Source: Portulaca oleracea (lineage: Eukaryota > Streptophyta > Magnoliopsida > Caryophyllales > Portulacaceae). From it: 64,000 nt of DNA. A model generated the notes under the pieces. It worked only from the letters and a program-made list of their open reading frames with translations, was not told the origin of the DNA and ran no database searches. The DNA lies in the NCBI GenBank assembly GCA_029582165.1, contig CM055874.1:942114-1006113 (forward strand), read 5' to 3'. Shown here piece after piece: positions 11,759 through 21,520 of the stretch (position 1 is the first letter of the stretch; every line of letters begins with the position of its first letter). A program made the position numbers and the translations under genes.

Positions 11759-13264
11759 TATACAACACAACAACACTGCGTCCCACTATTGATCCACTAA
11801 TGCAATTTGTGAGGTAATCTAGAATTCTAGATGTAGACAATCTTCACCTATACGCAAGAATGTGTTAGTAAAATGGCAAAACATGTCAATAAATAGGCAG
11901 TGGCGAATCTAGGTTTTTGTATTAGGGGTGTTCAATACATTATTATATTCACCCGAAAAATATATTTATCCCTAATTTTTAACTGAAATTATACTAACTT
12001 TAATTTTTTTTGGGGGGATTAAGGGTGGCCATGGTCACCCTCAAGCCCCATGTAAATCCGCCGGTGCAAATAGGGTTCGTATTAGCCTATATTGTTTTCG
12101 GTCAAAAGCCACTTTATAGGCCAAGTAACATAAAGTTTTTTGCGACTTATCTTCATACAAAAAAATGCAATCTATACACGGTTAAAATATTTATAACTTT
12201 GATTTGAGTAACCCGTGTGACTTTTGGAACGACTGTTAATTACTAAACTTAGTAATAATTGTAAAAATATGTAATAAAATTATATAAATTGAATATTATT
12301 TTGCCAAGAAAAAAAGGAGTATATTTAAAGATGGTTATAGAAAAGTTTGATATGGATTTTATTTATTCTTCAAATTTTAAAATTATAATGGTCGAATTTT
12401 GCTATAATTGTGAGTATTGTGCGTCTAAATCATATAAATTTGAAGTGGGAAAAGCTCCCACCTTTGCCACGTCATAGGAAACATCAGATAATCTGCCAAA
12501 TAAGCATACGGGCCGAGTAGTCATGTTTTGGGCCAGATTCTTCAATAAGGCCCAATCAAAGTAATGGATTGGGTCGACCAAGCTTCTAGTGGACATGTAC
12601 CAAACAGAAGCCCATTTCAGTTCTCTTGTCCAACGAATAGGGTTTGGTGATGGGATATCACTCTGGGGCCATGAAGAATGGTCCAGAAGTCAAGCTGACA
12701 AAAAATGCATTTTAGGACCATCAAATCTTAATTTGTATTAAAAAATTAATAATTGACTAATTCTATGGAACCTCCTCTTCTTCTTCTTCAATTTCGTTAT
12801 GCAGGATTTAATATATGCATCCATAATACGTTATATATGTAATCCATGGATATTAATATGGTAATCCATGGTTGTTTTTATTCGTTATGGAGTACCATTG
12901 ATGAAAACATCAACAAATTAATAATATGTCATTGGGAACATTTTTTGAACAAAATGTAATTTATTTGGATAAATATATATAAAATCAATAAAACACTAGT
13001 TCATAATTGATTGAAGACGAAACACTTGTAGTAGCTATATATCATACAGTAACAAAAGTTTAAAATTTTAGTGACAATTTTACCCGAACACTCGGTGACA
13101 TCAAAGATATAATGGGTGGACCACAAGTGTGCTTGTGAGTCCACAATCCAACCACTTAGTCAACTTTGTAGTTCTAGTTGGGAGCTAAGAATCCAAAGAT
13201 AATTATAGTACCCTTCCCTTCCACTCATCCAAACACACACCAAACACAGAAACAAAAATACAAG
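11759..13264. other. intergenic, upstream of the glycine-rich array
   Basis: No gene is seen. The last 100 bp, C-rich with CCAAACACACACCAAACACAG, look like the 5' leader of the first array gene. The remainder is AT-rich. Confidence 0.5.
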
Positions 13265-13651
13265 ATGATCACAACGATGCAAGGCACACGCCTAATTACC
13301 ATTATTATTTTTATAATCATAATCTTAGTAATAGCATCTCCGGCGGAGAGCAAAGTAGGGAGAGGCGGCAGTGGCCGTGGCGGCCGCCTTGGTGGCGGCA
13401 GTACGAGAGGCAGAAGTACAGGTGGCAGCAGCTCGGGACGGGCAGCCCCAACTGGCGGCGGCCGTTCAAGGCGGATTCCGGTGATGGGAGCGGCGATTAT
13501 TGGTGGATCGGCTGCCCGCGCTGGAACTCACCACTCATCGCCGTCATCGGGAGCCTCCAGGCCGTCTGTAACTCATGGTTCAATTACTTACTCTATCATT
13601 CTTGCTGCAGTAATTTTTTCTCACTGTTTCACTTTTTACTATACTTTGTAA
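13265..13651 (+). CDS. small secreted Gly/Ser/Arg-rich protein, array member A
   Basis: Single-exon gene for 128 residues. Residues 10-27 form a strongly hydrophobic signal sequence (LITIIIFIIIILVIASPA) followed by ESK. The body (30-100) is rich in Gly, Ser and Arg (RGGSGRG, GGGSTRGRSTGG). The last 22 residues are hydrophobic (ITYSIILAAVIFSHCFTFYYTL) after small residues, as in GPI-attachment signals. It probably acts at the cell surface or wall; the biochemical role is unknown. It shares MQGT near the start and an ESK junction with members C and D, and SSGASRPS with C's SSGASRLS. The ATG at 13265 is first in frame. Met5 (13277) aligns with the MQGT start of the paralogues and could be the true start. 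Confidence 0.7.
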   Translation: MITTMQGTRLITIIIFIIIILVIASPAESKVGRGGSGRGGRLGGGSTRGRSTGGSSSGRAAPTGGGRSRRIPVMGAAIIGGSAARAGTHHSSPSSGASRPSVTHGSITYSIILAAVIFSHCFTFYYTL

Positions 13652-14099
13652 AGTTCTTCTATATATATTATGTTTGGGAAATTTAATTGGAGCGACGACC
13701 AAGATTCTTCTTAGTGTATATTCTCAAACGATGAAGAATATTTAGTCTTGCGAATTGTTCTATTCTTATGTAATTTGGTTTATTGGGTAGATTTGTGTTT
13801 CTCTTATTGATTCTTTGCAAAATTAGAGATTTTTATCGTACTCTGATTTTGATAGCAAAGTTTGTTTCACGAGCCTATCGGCAATAAGGTTAGCCTCCCT
13901 ATGATAAAAAGAGACCCGGACTTCCCACCCCTCAATTTCAACTAGTTGCTTGCATCGTCGGACTACATCGGTGATGCCCGCGCTGCCTAGAGTCGCACTT
14001 CCCCGCTTAGGAGCCTCGCCACCACCTGGAGTAAATAATTAATTGAGTTCACCAATAAAATTCTACATTAATTCCTACTCCTTCCACTTTTATTTGATA
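13652..14099. other. 3' flank of array member A, no further gene
   Basis: Probable 3' UTR to about 13830, followed by unique sequence around 13870-14030 without a supported gene. Confidence 0.4.
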
Positions 14100-14325
14100 T
14101 TGATCGAATTGATCGAATATTTGGACATAAAATTTTTCTCTTTTTTTATTGTCCGAACCCGATTTGAGCTTTGTCCGAAATATTCTACCTAGTCCGACCT
14201 GAAATAAAGAACATGAATTTAACGTCGAATTTCAACATTGTCTAAATTTATTCAGATTTAAATCCATATCAACAGAGAATTTGTCCGACCTGAATTTATC
14301 GTCGAATTTTAACTATTCAACGGAG
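14100..14325 (-). repeat. TCGGGT-family repeat fragment, reverse orientation
   Basis: The block with GATCGAATATTTGGACATAA, TTTTTATTGTCCGAACCCG and CCGACCTGAAATAAAG is the reverse complement of the core of the hAT-type elements at 2396 and 11457. I could not find both ends or a target duplication, so it is listed as a fragment. Confidence 0.6.
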
Positions 14326-14439
14326 AAAATAATAATCGTAAATCATTATCAACAATTCAACATCCATTTCCATGTTGAAGAGAGATAGCAACCCACAGGG
14401 TTGTTCAACGTCCTAATATTCCTAATTTTCTATTTATTA

Positions 14440-14873
14440 CCGCCTTCATCTCTAAATAATTATCCATTTAACTAAATTTTAACCATTTATTACTCACAAA
14501 TTACAATGAATTATAATATGAAATTATCGCCACCATTAGAAAGATATAGTACTAAAAATTATAATACTCCCTACGTCCCAAATTAATTGACATTTTGACT
14601 AAATTTTGACTGTTAATTATTTACAAATTATAATGAGTTACAAAATGAAATTTTCTTCATCGTAATGTTTAGTAAAGTATCTTTCTAATGACAACAATTT
14701 CATATTGTAACTCATTGTGATTTGTAAGTAATTTACGGTCAAAATTTTATCAAAATTTCAATTAATTTGGGACTGAGGGAGTAATATTAATTTTATATTA
14801 TAACTCATTGTAATTTATGGGTAATCAACAATCAAAATTTTATCAAATTGAATCAATTTAGGGACGGAGGCAG
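14440..14873. mobile_element. outer Stowaway MITE interrupted by a second Stowaway
   Basis: The left end CGCCTTCATCTCTAAATAATT and the right end AATTTAGGGACGGAGGCAG are inverted relatives of the Stowaway consensus, each next to TA. The element is split by another Stowaway at 14567-14781. Element order shows the inner one arrived later. Confidence 0.65.
14567..14781. mobile_element. inner Stowaway MITE
   Basis: Terminal repeats CTCCCTACGTCCCAAATTAAT and ATTAATTTGGGACTGAGGGAG are flanked by TA on both sides (14565-14566 and 14782-14783). This is the Tc1/mariner-derived Stowaway signature. No coding capacity. Confidence 0.85.
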
Positions 14874-15700
14874 TAATACGCTATAAAAAAAACCCACGAT
14901 CTTGGCCCAACCCACGCGTCTTTGAATTTCCTCTTTACCTTTAAATTATTCTCTGAGTTTTAAGTGTACGTATTAATCATTGTCATTGAAATAGTCTTCC
15001 ATGTTTATCTTCGAAAATATACAAGTCTTGCTTCAAAATGTTTTTCTATTAAATTGGTACTTCTTATAATTTTTGACACTAATTTTTTTAATAATAAATC
15101 TTAATTATAAAATTATAAAAAATTTAGGATATGTAGATTGTATTGATGATCACAAATGATGTCCTTATTGAATAAACATTTTTGTTAAACTTATTTTAAG
15201 TGTCTTGCTCCTTATGAAATTAATCTTTATTATCATTTTTAATTTCAATTTTTTTAGAAAGTTACTATTAATTATCAATTATAAGAAACTTAAAATGTGT
15301 TGTGTTAGCTACATTAACAATTAAAATTGACACTCTAACCAATGAACACAATTCGTTAGACATATTTTAAACGTTTTTTTTATAAATTTAAAAAATATAA
15401 ATAAAAGTGTGATTTCATACCATTATATGTATTATTATAATTATAGAAGTCAATCATATAATTTTTTTCAATTTAAGTTACAAATATATAAATTTTATAC
15501 GACGGCGCACGACACTTAAAAATTGTTTTATCCAACACTCCTATCATTTTGGTTTATTTTTATTTTCCTCATTCTCGTTGGTAAATTGCTTCCTCAATTG
15601 TATAACCAATTTGGTCGATTCAAAAACAAGACTTTATGATTAAAATAGGCATTGTCATGAATTTTTCTTTAAAATAATTACTCTGTGTCTCTGTTAATAC
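14874..15700. other. intergenic AT-rich DNA upstream of array member B
   Basis: No gene or clear element is seen. Confidence 0.5.
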
Positions 15701-15717
15701 CCCTATATATTTGAATT
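15701..15717 (+). promoter_or_regulatory. probable TATA region of array member B
   Basis: CCCTATATATTTGAATT lies 50-65 bp before the ATG at 15768. The same string in slightly altered form, CTCCTATATATTCAATT, sits before member E at 21411, so the two promoters look related. Confidence 0.5.
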
Positions 15718-15767
15718 CCCCTCAAGCCCTCAACCCAACCTTTCGTTCTCTCAATCTATGAAGTAGC

Positions 15768-16307
15768 ATGATGCGAGGGGTATACTCGGAAAGATCAGGA
15801 TTTGTTATTAAAATATCCATCATTTTGATTGTAATACTCCTGGTTATCCCTCCTGTAGTAGAAAGCATAGGTGGCGGTGGTGGCGGCGGCGGTGGCGGAG
15901 GAGGAAGAGGAGGAGGTGGCAGTGTTGGTGGCGGCGGAGGAGGAAGAGGAGGCGGTGGCAGTGTCGGTGGTGGTGGAGGAGGAGGAGGAGGAGGAAGAAG
16001 TGGTGGCAGCAGTGGAAGTGGTGGTGGAGGAAGAAGTGGTGGCAGTAGCGGTGGCGGAGGAGTAAGAGGCGGCGGCGGAGGAGTTAGAGGCGGCGGCGGT
16101 GGTGGTGGAGGAATAAGAGGCGGCGGAGGTTCAATTCCGGCATCTACGACACAAAATCCGACAGGTGGCGGCGTAACAGGAGGTTCACGCGGTTACCCAA
16201 ATATTGACTATGGATCACCAAGCTCATCAACTCGGTCACATGGGACGTCGTTTACAACAGTAGCAGTCGTCGTTTTATTTTCTACTATTTCTTGGTTGTG
16301 TTTATGA
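15768..16307 (+). CDS. secreted glycine-rich protein, array member B
   Basis: Single-exon gene for 179 residues. It opens MMRGVYSERSG, followed by a hydrophobic signal sequence (about 12-31, IKISIILIVILLVIPPVV) ending in ES. Residues 34-127 are nearly pure Gly with Arg, Ser and Val, in short [19 protein letters not shown] repeats. A Ser/Thr/Pro linker follows, and the last 18 residues are hydrophobic (FTTVAVVVLFSTISWLCL), as in GPI signals. It belongs to classical plant glycine-rich proteins and is probably exported to the wall or plasma membrane; the specific role is unknown. The DNA is a GGN/GGAGGA trinucleotide-repeat tract, so length polymorphism is likely. Signal and tail are closest to member E and the VVES junction to member C. 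Confidence 0.8.
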   Translation: MMRGVYSERSGFVIKISIILIVILLVIPPVVESIGGGGGGGGGGGGRGGGGSVGGGGGGRGGGGSVGGGGGGGGGGRSGGSSGSGGGGRSGGSSGGGGVRGGGGGVRGGGGGGGGIRGGGGSIPASTTQNPTGGGVTGGSRGYPNIDYGSPSSSTRSHGTSFTTVAVVVLFSTISWLCL

Positions 16308-17394
16308 TCGAATTTTTAGTTTTTACTACTCTATCGCATTTCTAAGCTTTGTAAATCTTTTGCATGAGTGAATGGATATGTAATGTATATACATGCATGT
16401 ACAGTATTGTATATGAGTTAATGATTATATGTCATATATGTGTAGTTCAGGTTTTGTGATATCTTAAGCCTTTAATTAAAAAAATTCGTTGATATTAGAG
16501 CACCCGTATTAGTGAATTTGAGTCTGGTCCATTAGATAAGATGAAATTTGTGGATCCTTATCGAGAGAGTTAAAATTTATCTTTTTATTTAGCTAGATTC
16601 CAATGGTCAGCATGAATTTGACTCATATTAATTGAAAGGACTAAACAAGTCCTATAAACTTACCATCAAACTAGTGTCGCAATATGAATCTCATTCTCAT
16701 AACTGAAATGTCCTACAAAAGCTCATTTCATTCTTATCTCATACCATGTCAACAGACAACAACGAGTAGAATTTAAACTCACTATTAAAGATAATTATAT
16801 ACATATATATATAGACCCATGCTACTTAATTCATTACTACTATTATATGGTGCCAACTACGTACTATGATAGAGTAAATTAGAGAGAAGCCAAAAAGAAA
16901 ATACGATATTATGATATTATGGTAAGGAATATTTCCATACTAAGAAAGTTGCAGCTGGGCTAGAAATTAAAGAAAATGAAGATTGTGAGTCAAGTTTTAG
17001 GGCAAATATATGCATTATAGCACCCACAAGGGTGAGTATGAGTTATACTCATTGAATGAGGTGGAAGCAATATGACCCACAAAAAAAGTTGGAGCTAGAC
17101 TCTCCATATTAACTTGTTTTCCAACAGTGAGTGTGAGTTTGATTAAAATAATTAAAAAAAATGTGTAGACTTCGTATTTCATAATTTAAATACACTACAA
17201 TAGAAATTTAAAAACATGAAAAAATATGCCGAGAATCTCGTCTTCGTACTCTCACTGCCGATACTCATCCTCGTCGTTGCACTGTCTTTCTCCTCATCGC
17301 CCACGCCACATCAACGCTATCCCACTCTCAAACTCGCCGTGACGGATGGTCTTATATATGTAGGTACGTACGTCGGTAGGTGTACATTTATATA
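16308..17394. other. region between array members B and C
   Basis: Probable 3' UTR of member B to about 16440, then AT-rich DNA. A 59-codon ATG frame with a signal-like start lies at 17216-17395 and is listed separately. No other supported feature. Confidence 0.45.
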
Positions 17395-17395
17395 G
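17216..17395 (+). CDS. possible small secreted peptide ORF (weak)
   Basis: A 59-residue frame begins MKKYAENLVFVLSLPILILVV, a textbook-like signal or membrane segment, then a polar tail. It ends exactly where the conserved promoter block of array member C begins. It has no Gly-rich part. It may be chance, a gene remnant or a genuine short peptide. Nothing beyond the reading frame supports it. Confidence 0.2.
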   Translation: MKKYAENLVFVLSLPILILVVALSFSSSPTPHQRYPTLKLAVTDGLIYVGTYVGRCTFI

Positions 17396-17540
17396 GACGT
17401 GATTTCCATAAACACAGAAATTTCACAGCTGGTTGAGATTTGGACATCAAGCTACGCATGCAGGTGATTGAGTTCACGTTTGCGATGTAAACATACATAC
17501 TCATCATCGATATTGACACCTTCACAAATGACCTATAAAA
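17395..17540 (+). promoter_or_regulatory. promoter of array member C with blocks shared with member D
   Basis: Block 1 is AGGACGTGATTTCCATAAAC (about 17394-17413). Block 2 is GATTGAGTTCACGTTTGC (about 17465-17482), followed by ACATACATACTCATC. A TATA box, CTATAAAACCCTA, sits near 17533. All three recur in the same order upstream of member D. Block 1 contains an ACGTGA core of the kind recognised by bZIP factors; the actual regulators are not known. Confidence 0.6.
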
Positions 17541-17662
17541 CCCTACTCCTCGTTTCCTACCACATTTGGGAGTAAAACAACCCTAACAAGTAACAACCCC
17601 CCATCCCACCCCAGAAATTTCGGACTGGTTCCGGTCAGGGCAGAAATTGCTAGATCTGTAGC

Positions 17663-17887
17663 CCTACTTACCTTTCAAAAGAACGTACAGATCCTTATAC
17701 GTGCTACCTTATCTGCCAATACTTATACAATTCATCCTGCTATATATCTTGTCTTGGATTGGTAAACGTAAAAGCGGAATCCGCTGGTTCAGACTTCATC
17801 CGACCCTAGGAGTTTGCATTTATATAGTTCTTCACTACCTTATTTTCGCTACATCCTACTTACCTTCCAAAAGAACAGACCTTCAAG
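17663..17887 (+). repeat. direct duplication inside the leader of array member C
   Basis: CCTACTTACCTTTCAAAAGA at 17663 and CCTACTTACCTTCCAAAAGA at 17855, both followed by a related ACAGA..CTT stretch, are direct copies 192 bp apart between TATA box and ATG. Member C thus has an unusually long leader (about 350 bp) or a leader intron. Confidence 0.65.
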
Positions 17888-17899
17888 CTGGAAAGCGCG

Positions 17900-18187
17900 A
17901 TGATGCAAGGGACCCACAAGACGGCTCGAAAATGGGTAGGTGCAATAGTACTTGTTATGATGGTGATACTTGTTGTGGGTCCTGTAGTCGAAAGCAAAGG
18001 AGGAGGACGAGGTGGGGGAAGATCTGGAGGAAGTCGGAGCAGGGTAAGGCCCATCGGTGGTGTGGGTTCTACCGGACATCATCATCAATCTTCGGGAGCG
18101 TCGAGGTTGTCTAATTCTATCATGGCTCCTCCATGGTTTCTTGCTCATGGTTTAGTTGTCTTCTCCACTCTATTATGTTTGCATTGA
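17900..18187 (+). CDS. small secreted Gly/Ser/Arg-rich protein, array member C
   Basis: Single-exon gene for 95 residues, the shortest of the array. It starts MMQGTHKTARK and has a signal sequence ending VILVVGPVVESK (to about 32). A short GGGRGGGRSGGSRSR segment, a His/Ser stretch (GHHHQSSGASRLS) and a hydrophobic C-terminal tail (PPWFLAHGLVVFSTLLCLH) follow. After signal and tail removal only about 40 residues would remain, close to peptide size. Its MMQGT start, ESKGG junction and IMAPPWF tail match member D (MMQGT, ESKGG, IIAPGWF), and SSGASRLS matches member A. Cell-surface location is predicted; function unknown. The longer reading frame starting at 17701 on the same strand is out of frame and judged accidental. 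Confidence 0.75.
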   Translation: MMQGTHKTARKWVGAIVLVMMVILVVGPVVESKGGGRGGGRSGGSRSRVRPIGGVGSTGHHHQSSGASRLSNSIMAPPWFLAHGLVVFSTLLCLH

Positions 18188-18275
18188 TTCACTATGACTA
18201 TCGCACTAATTTGTATTATGCTTTGTAAATTAAGAGCTTAAATTGATACTAGAATACTCAATTATGATAGATGAA

Positions 18276-19340
18276 GGCCATGTTTGCAAACTTCCTATTC
18301 AACAGTTTATTACAAAAGTTGGTTTATTGGGGTGTCAAATTGATTGTTTGGGTGTTTTATATATAAACAACATATTTTGTTGGTTGTTTGGTCCCAATAA
18401 GCCAATTTTGAATAGACGGGTTAGAATAGCCTATTGAAAATGATTTATTGACGAAAAGATTCTTTAGTACAAAAGTTTTCTAAGTTTACACATATTATCC
18501 TAAAAGTATTATTTATAAAGGGTTATAAATGGAATTTCAACAAATACTTTTCAAAAATAACTAACTTTACCTAACACAATTTTTTCCAAACAACCAATCG
18601 AAATAGCCTATACAAACAATCCAAGCAGTCAATGCATGGTAAACAGCCAATGTAAATACCTAACAACAAAGGATGAACATCGATCCATAACTGGACTGAA
18701 TAGGACTGGACCGAACGGACCGAGGAGTGAATTGGAAGACTGGATTGAAAAAGATCGATCCAAAACTGGACCAACCAAACTTTTACGGTCTGGATCTGGA
18801 TCAACTGAATGGACCGAACTTTGCCGACAATTGGTAAAGCAACGACCATTGAATAGAGTACGGCGAGTTCTGGGCGATTTAGGGTAGTTGCCATTACTGA
18901 TTGTCGTCAAGACACCAACGACGACGTCTATGGCTAATGGCGAGGGGCAGGCGATTGAGAGAGTGAGAACGGAGATGGAAATGTGCCAGACTGACAAGAG
19001 TGTGAGGGGAGTTGGGTGGAGAAGACGAGTCCCACGAGGATTGACTAAGTGAGGGGGCCGAGTTTGGGGATTGGGAGGAGGCCGGGACCGAGGGAGTTAG
19101 ACAGTATGAATGCTAAAATTTTGATATGTCTTTAAAAGAGTTCAGTCTTTCGGTGGGTCCTCGGTCCATTCAGTTATGTACGAGGGTTGGACTGAGGACC
19201 GAAAATGAAAATCCTTGGACCGAGTACTGGATCGAATTTTTCAATCCAGTCCAGTCCAATACTCAGTCTAGTATGAATTTTGATCAGGACTGGACTGTAC
19301 TCAACCCTACTAACAACCAACAATCGTTTGTCAAACAGAG
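18276..19340. mobile_element. TGTTTG-ended MITE split by a hAT-like insertion
   Basis: The left end GGCCATGTTTGCAAAC and the right end GTTTGTCAAACAGAGT are inverted relatives. The host element is interrupted at 18668-19309 by another element, and the halves rejoin around CTAACAAC. Exact outer ends and target duplication are uncertain. Confidence 0.45.
18668..19309 (+). mobile_element. hAT-like element of the CTGGACCGAA family
   Basis: A 642-bp insert is bounded by the exact 8-bp duplication CTAACAAC (18660-18667 and 19310-19317). Ends are AAAGGATGAA and CTCAACCCTA, imperfect inverted repeats. Both flanks are rich in CTGGACTGAA and GGACCGA motifs in inverted arrangement around a GC-richer centre (18890-19090). 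Related copies lie at 22842-23365 and 55874-56275. Confidence 0.65.
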
Positions 19341-20056
19341 TCGAACTCAACTAATATAACTTATGTTGAAAGTTGGAGACAAATTGAAGAGAGGATTATT
19401 TTAATGAGTCAAGCTAGTTTTGAGTAATCATCATATATATTAGGGATAATAAGAGCAATTACATTAAGCTGAAGCGAAATAAGGAGACTACAATAAATCG
19501 AGAAAAGATAAGTACAAGATTAAAGAGACAAGGATTTAATATGGAAATTCATTTAGCAAAAACCACATATAACACATATTACAATTTATAGCGAACGATC
19601 TCCCCTCGAGATCAATACAAATGGAATACAACAACTCACATAAAGTCTCACAAATTCTCACCAAATTGGAGTACGATATTTCTGAATTCACCTCCTGTTC
19701 ATCTTCCCATGGGAGGTGCCCCCACAATCTTCCTCCCTATCCTGATCTTCACTCTTATTCGATTCAGAATCTAATATAATTAGAAAATTCAATATAATTA
19801 GGAAATCTAAATAATATTCTAACACCGTTAAGTGAGGTTCAATCTTAAAACCAATTGGTGTTAAGAGGAGTAGCTCACTTGACTAATTATAGGACATATC
19901 CTTTATTTTTTTCCGATGTGAGACATTTTACTCATGAATGAATCCAACGTACACAATTAAAAATCAAAAGATTATGTGGTCAAAATATTATATCGGATGA
20001 TTTTAGGACACTTTCGTAACGATATATGTAAGTGTTCCAAATTTAGAACGTGTCTC
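19341..20056. other. intergenic between the nested element and member D promoter
   Basis: AT-rich sequence without a gene. Confidence 0.5.
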
Positions 20057-20172
20057 AGGACGTACGTGATTTCCATTAACCCATTGACAGTTTATCTGAT
20101 GTGAAAGTAAGGCAGATGATTGAGTCCACGTTGCTATACATACATTCATCCATGCCCTAAATATATAAACCC
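20057..20172 (+). promoter_or_regulatory. promoter of array member D with blocks shared with member C
   Basis: It contains AGGACGTACGTGATTTCCAT (from 20057), GATTGAGTCCACGTTGC (about 20118-20134) followed by ACATACATTCATC, and the TATA box AATATATAAACCCTAG near 20159. Order and spacing follow the member C promoter, with a 4-bp ACGT insertion in block 1. The conservation exceeds that of surrounding DNA. Confidence 0.6.
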
Positions 20173-20237
20173 TAGCTAGTTGCAACTCATGCATGCCATC
20201 GTAACTCCCATTAAAACTTGCTATCTTTAGAAACACA

Positions 20238-20564
20238 ATGATGCAAGGGACAATACAATGCATGGTTGTCTCTAGAGCCATAACAATTCTTGTTATGGTT
20301 GTAATTATTATGGTCATTGTGGCCCCCATAGTTGAAAGCAAAGGTGGTGGTGGTGGTGGTCGTGGCGGCGGCGGTGGTGGCGGCCGTGGCGGCCGTGGTG
20401 GTGGAAGCAGAGTTGTCGGAGGTGGTGGACATGGGAGTTCCTCCGGTGGACGTCATTCAGGAACAACAAGGTCGTGTTCTATCATAGCTCCTGGGTGGTT
20501 TATTGGGTCATCGATGTCTTTTTACTATGTAATTTATTACATGTTCTTGGAGTTTGTACTCTAA
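20238..20564 (+). CDS. small secreted glycine-rich protein, array member D
   Basis: Single-exon gene for 108 residues. It begins MMQGTIQCMVVSRA, then a hydrophobic stretch (AITILVMVVIIMVIVAPIV) ending ESK at about 35. Residues 36-64 are almost entirely Gly with Arg. A Gly/Ser/His linker (GHGSSSGGRHSG) leads to TRSCSIIAPGWF and a hydrophobic tail rich in aromatic residues to the end. Predicted secreted, possibly GPI-anchored. It is closest to member C in N-terminus, tail and promoter, so the pair probably arose by recent tandem duplication. The Gly tract is encoded mainly by GGT/GGC codons. Function unknown. Confidence 0.8.
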   Translation: MMQGTIQCMVVSRAITILVMVVIIMVIVAPIVESKGGGGGGRGGGGGGGRGGRGGGSRVVGGGGHGSSSGGRHSGTTRSCSIIAPGWFIGSSMSFYYVIYYMFLEFVL

Positions 20565-21012
20565 ATTGTCTGACTCAATAATGTAATTGGTTGATTGTTC
20601 ACTCACGTTTAATATAATTTTCTTTTTACTGTGTAATTTATTACATGCCTAGGGCAACACAATCCGTATTGTTGACTTGTTGCTGACCTGGCTTGTGTCT
20701 GAGCATACCTAAAAACAATACCTTTTGAACAGGTGAAACGATCACACTTGACATGGTCTATGTCATCCCTATATAGGCTGAATGGGTCTAAAATACTATC
20801 AGACTCATACATAAGCCCAAACATTGTACTTTAGTAGTAAATTTTTTGCTTGAACTTTCATACATACACTATCTGTAATACAATTCATAAAGAATGCTTA
20901 AAATACATGTATATACGAGCCTACATCGACCAGATTGTTTATAATTGGATGTAATTTATATTAATTGACATATCTATGAAAGATAAACCTTTTATAATCA
21001 ATAAAACCATAG

Positions 21013-21063
<51 letters not shown>

Positions 21064-21400
21064 CCAGCACTAAAAAAAAATATAAAAAGTTATTAATGTA
21101 GGGTGCATGGAACAAGATACTTTTTTAAGAACATATATTGTGATAAGACTCATATTATCATAACTTCAAAAAAATGAAATAACACAATTTATTTCCATAG
21201 ATGTGATTAGTAATAAAATCTCCCCTTCATAGATTCATAATGGTATAAAACAGATGTATATAGTATGATATAATACCTCATTGATGACACATTATCACAT
21301 CCAAATCAAAACCCTACTTATCCGTACGTATTCATTCACTAATAATTATTAAAAATATTTGATCAAAATCATTAGAAAGATGACAATTATTACTGATCTT
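20565..21400. other. region between array members D and E
   Basis: Probable 3' UTR of member D, then AT-rich DNA including a TA dinucleotide run at 21013-21062. No gene seen. Confidence 0.5.
21013..21062. repeat. (TA)n microsatellite
   Basis: About 25 uninterrupted TA units. Confidence 0.95.
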
Positions 21401-21410
21401 CTAGCTGCTA

Positions 21411-21427
21411 CTCCTATATATTCAATT
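21411..21427 (+). promoter_or_regulatory. probable TATA region of array member E
   Basis: CTCCTATATATTCAATT about 100 bp before the ATG closely resembles the member B TATA region at 15701. Confidence 0.45.
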
Positions 21428-21520
21428 GGATGGGACCCCTGCTCCTCTTAATACATATCGTAACAAAAAAACGTGTTTCCTCTAAGAAGTTGTCGTTTTA
21501 TAAAAAAGATCGATAATCTG

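Noticed and set aside
15871..16065. Glu/Val-rich frame inside array member B
   Set aside because: It is the +1 reading of the GGA/GGT repeat and lacks signal and tail.
17701..18114. 137-codon plus-strand frame overlapping array member C
   Set aside because: It has no ATG start, runs out of frame through member C and lacks family features; the MMQGT frame matches the paralogues.
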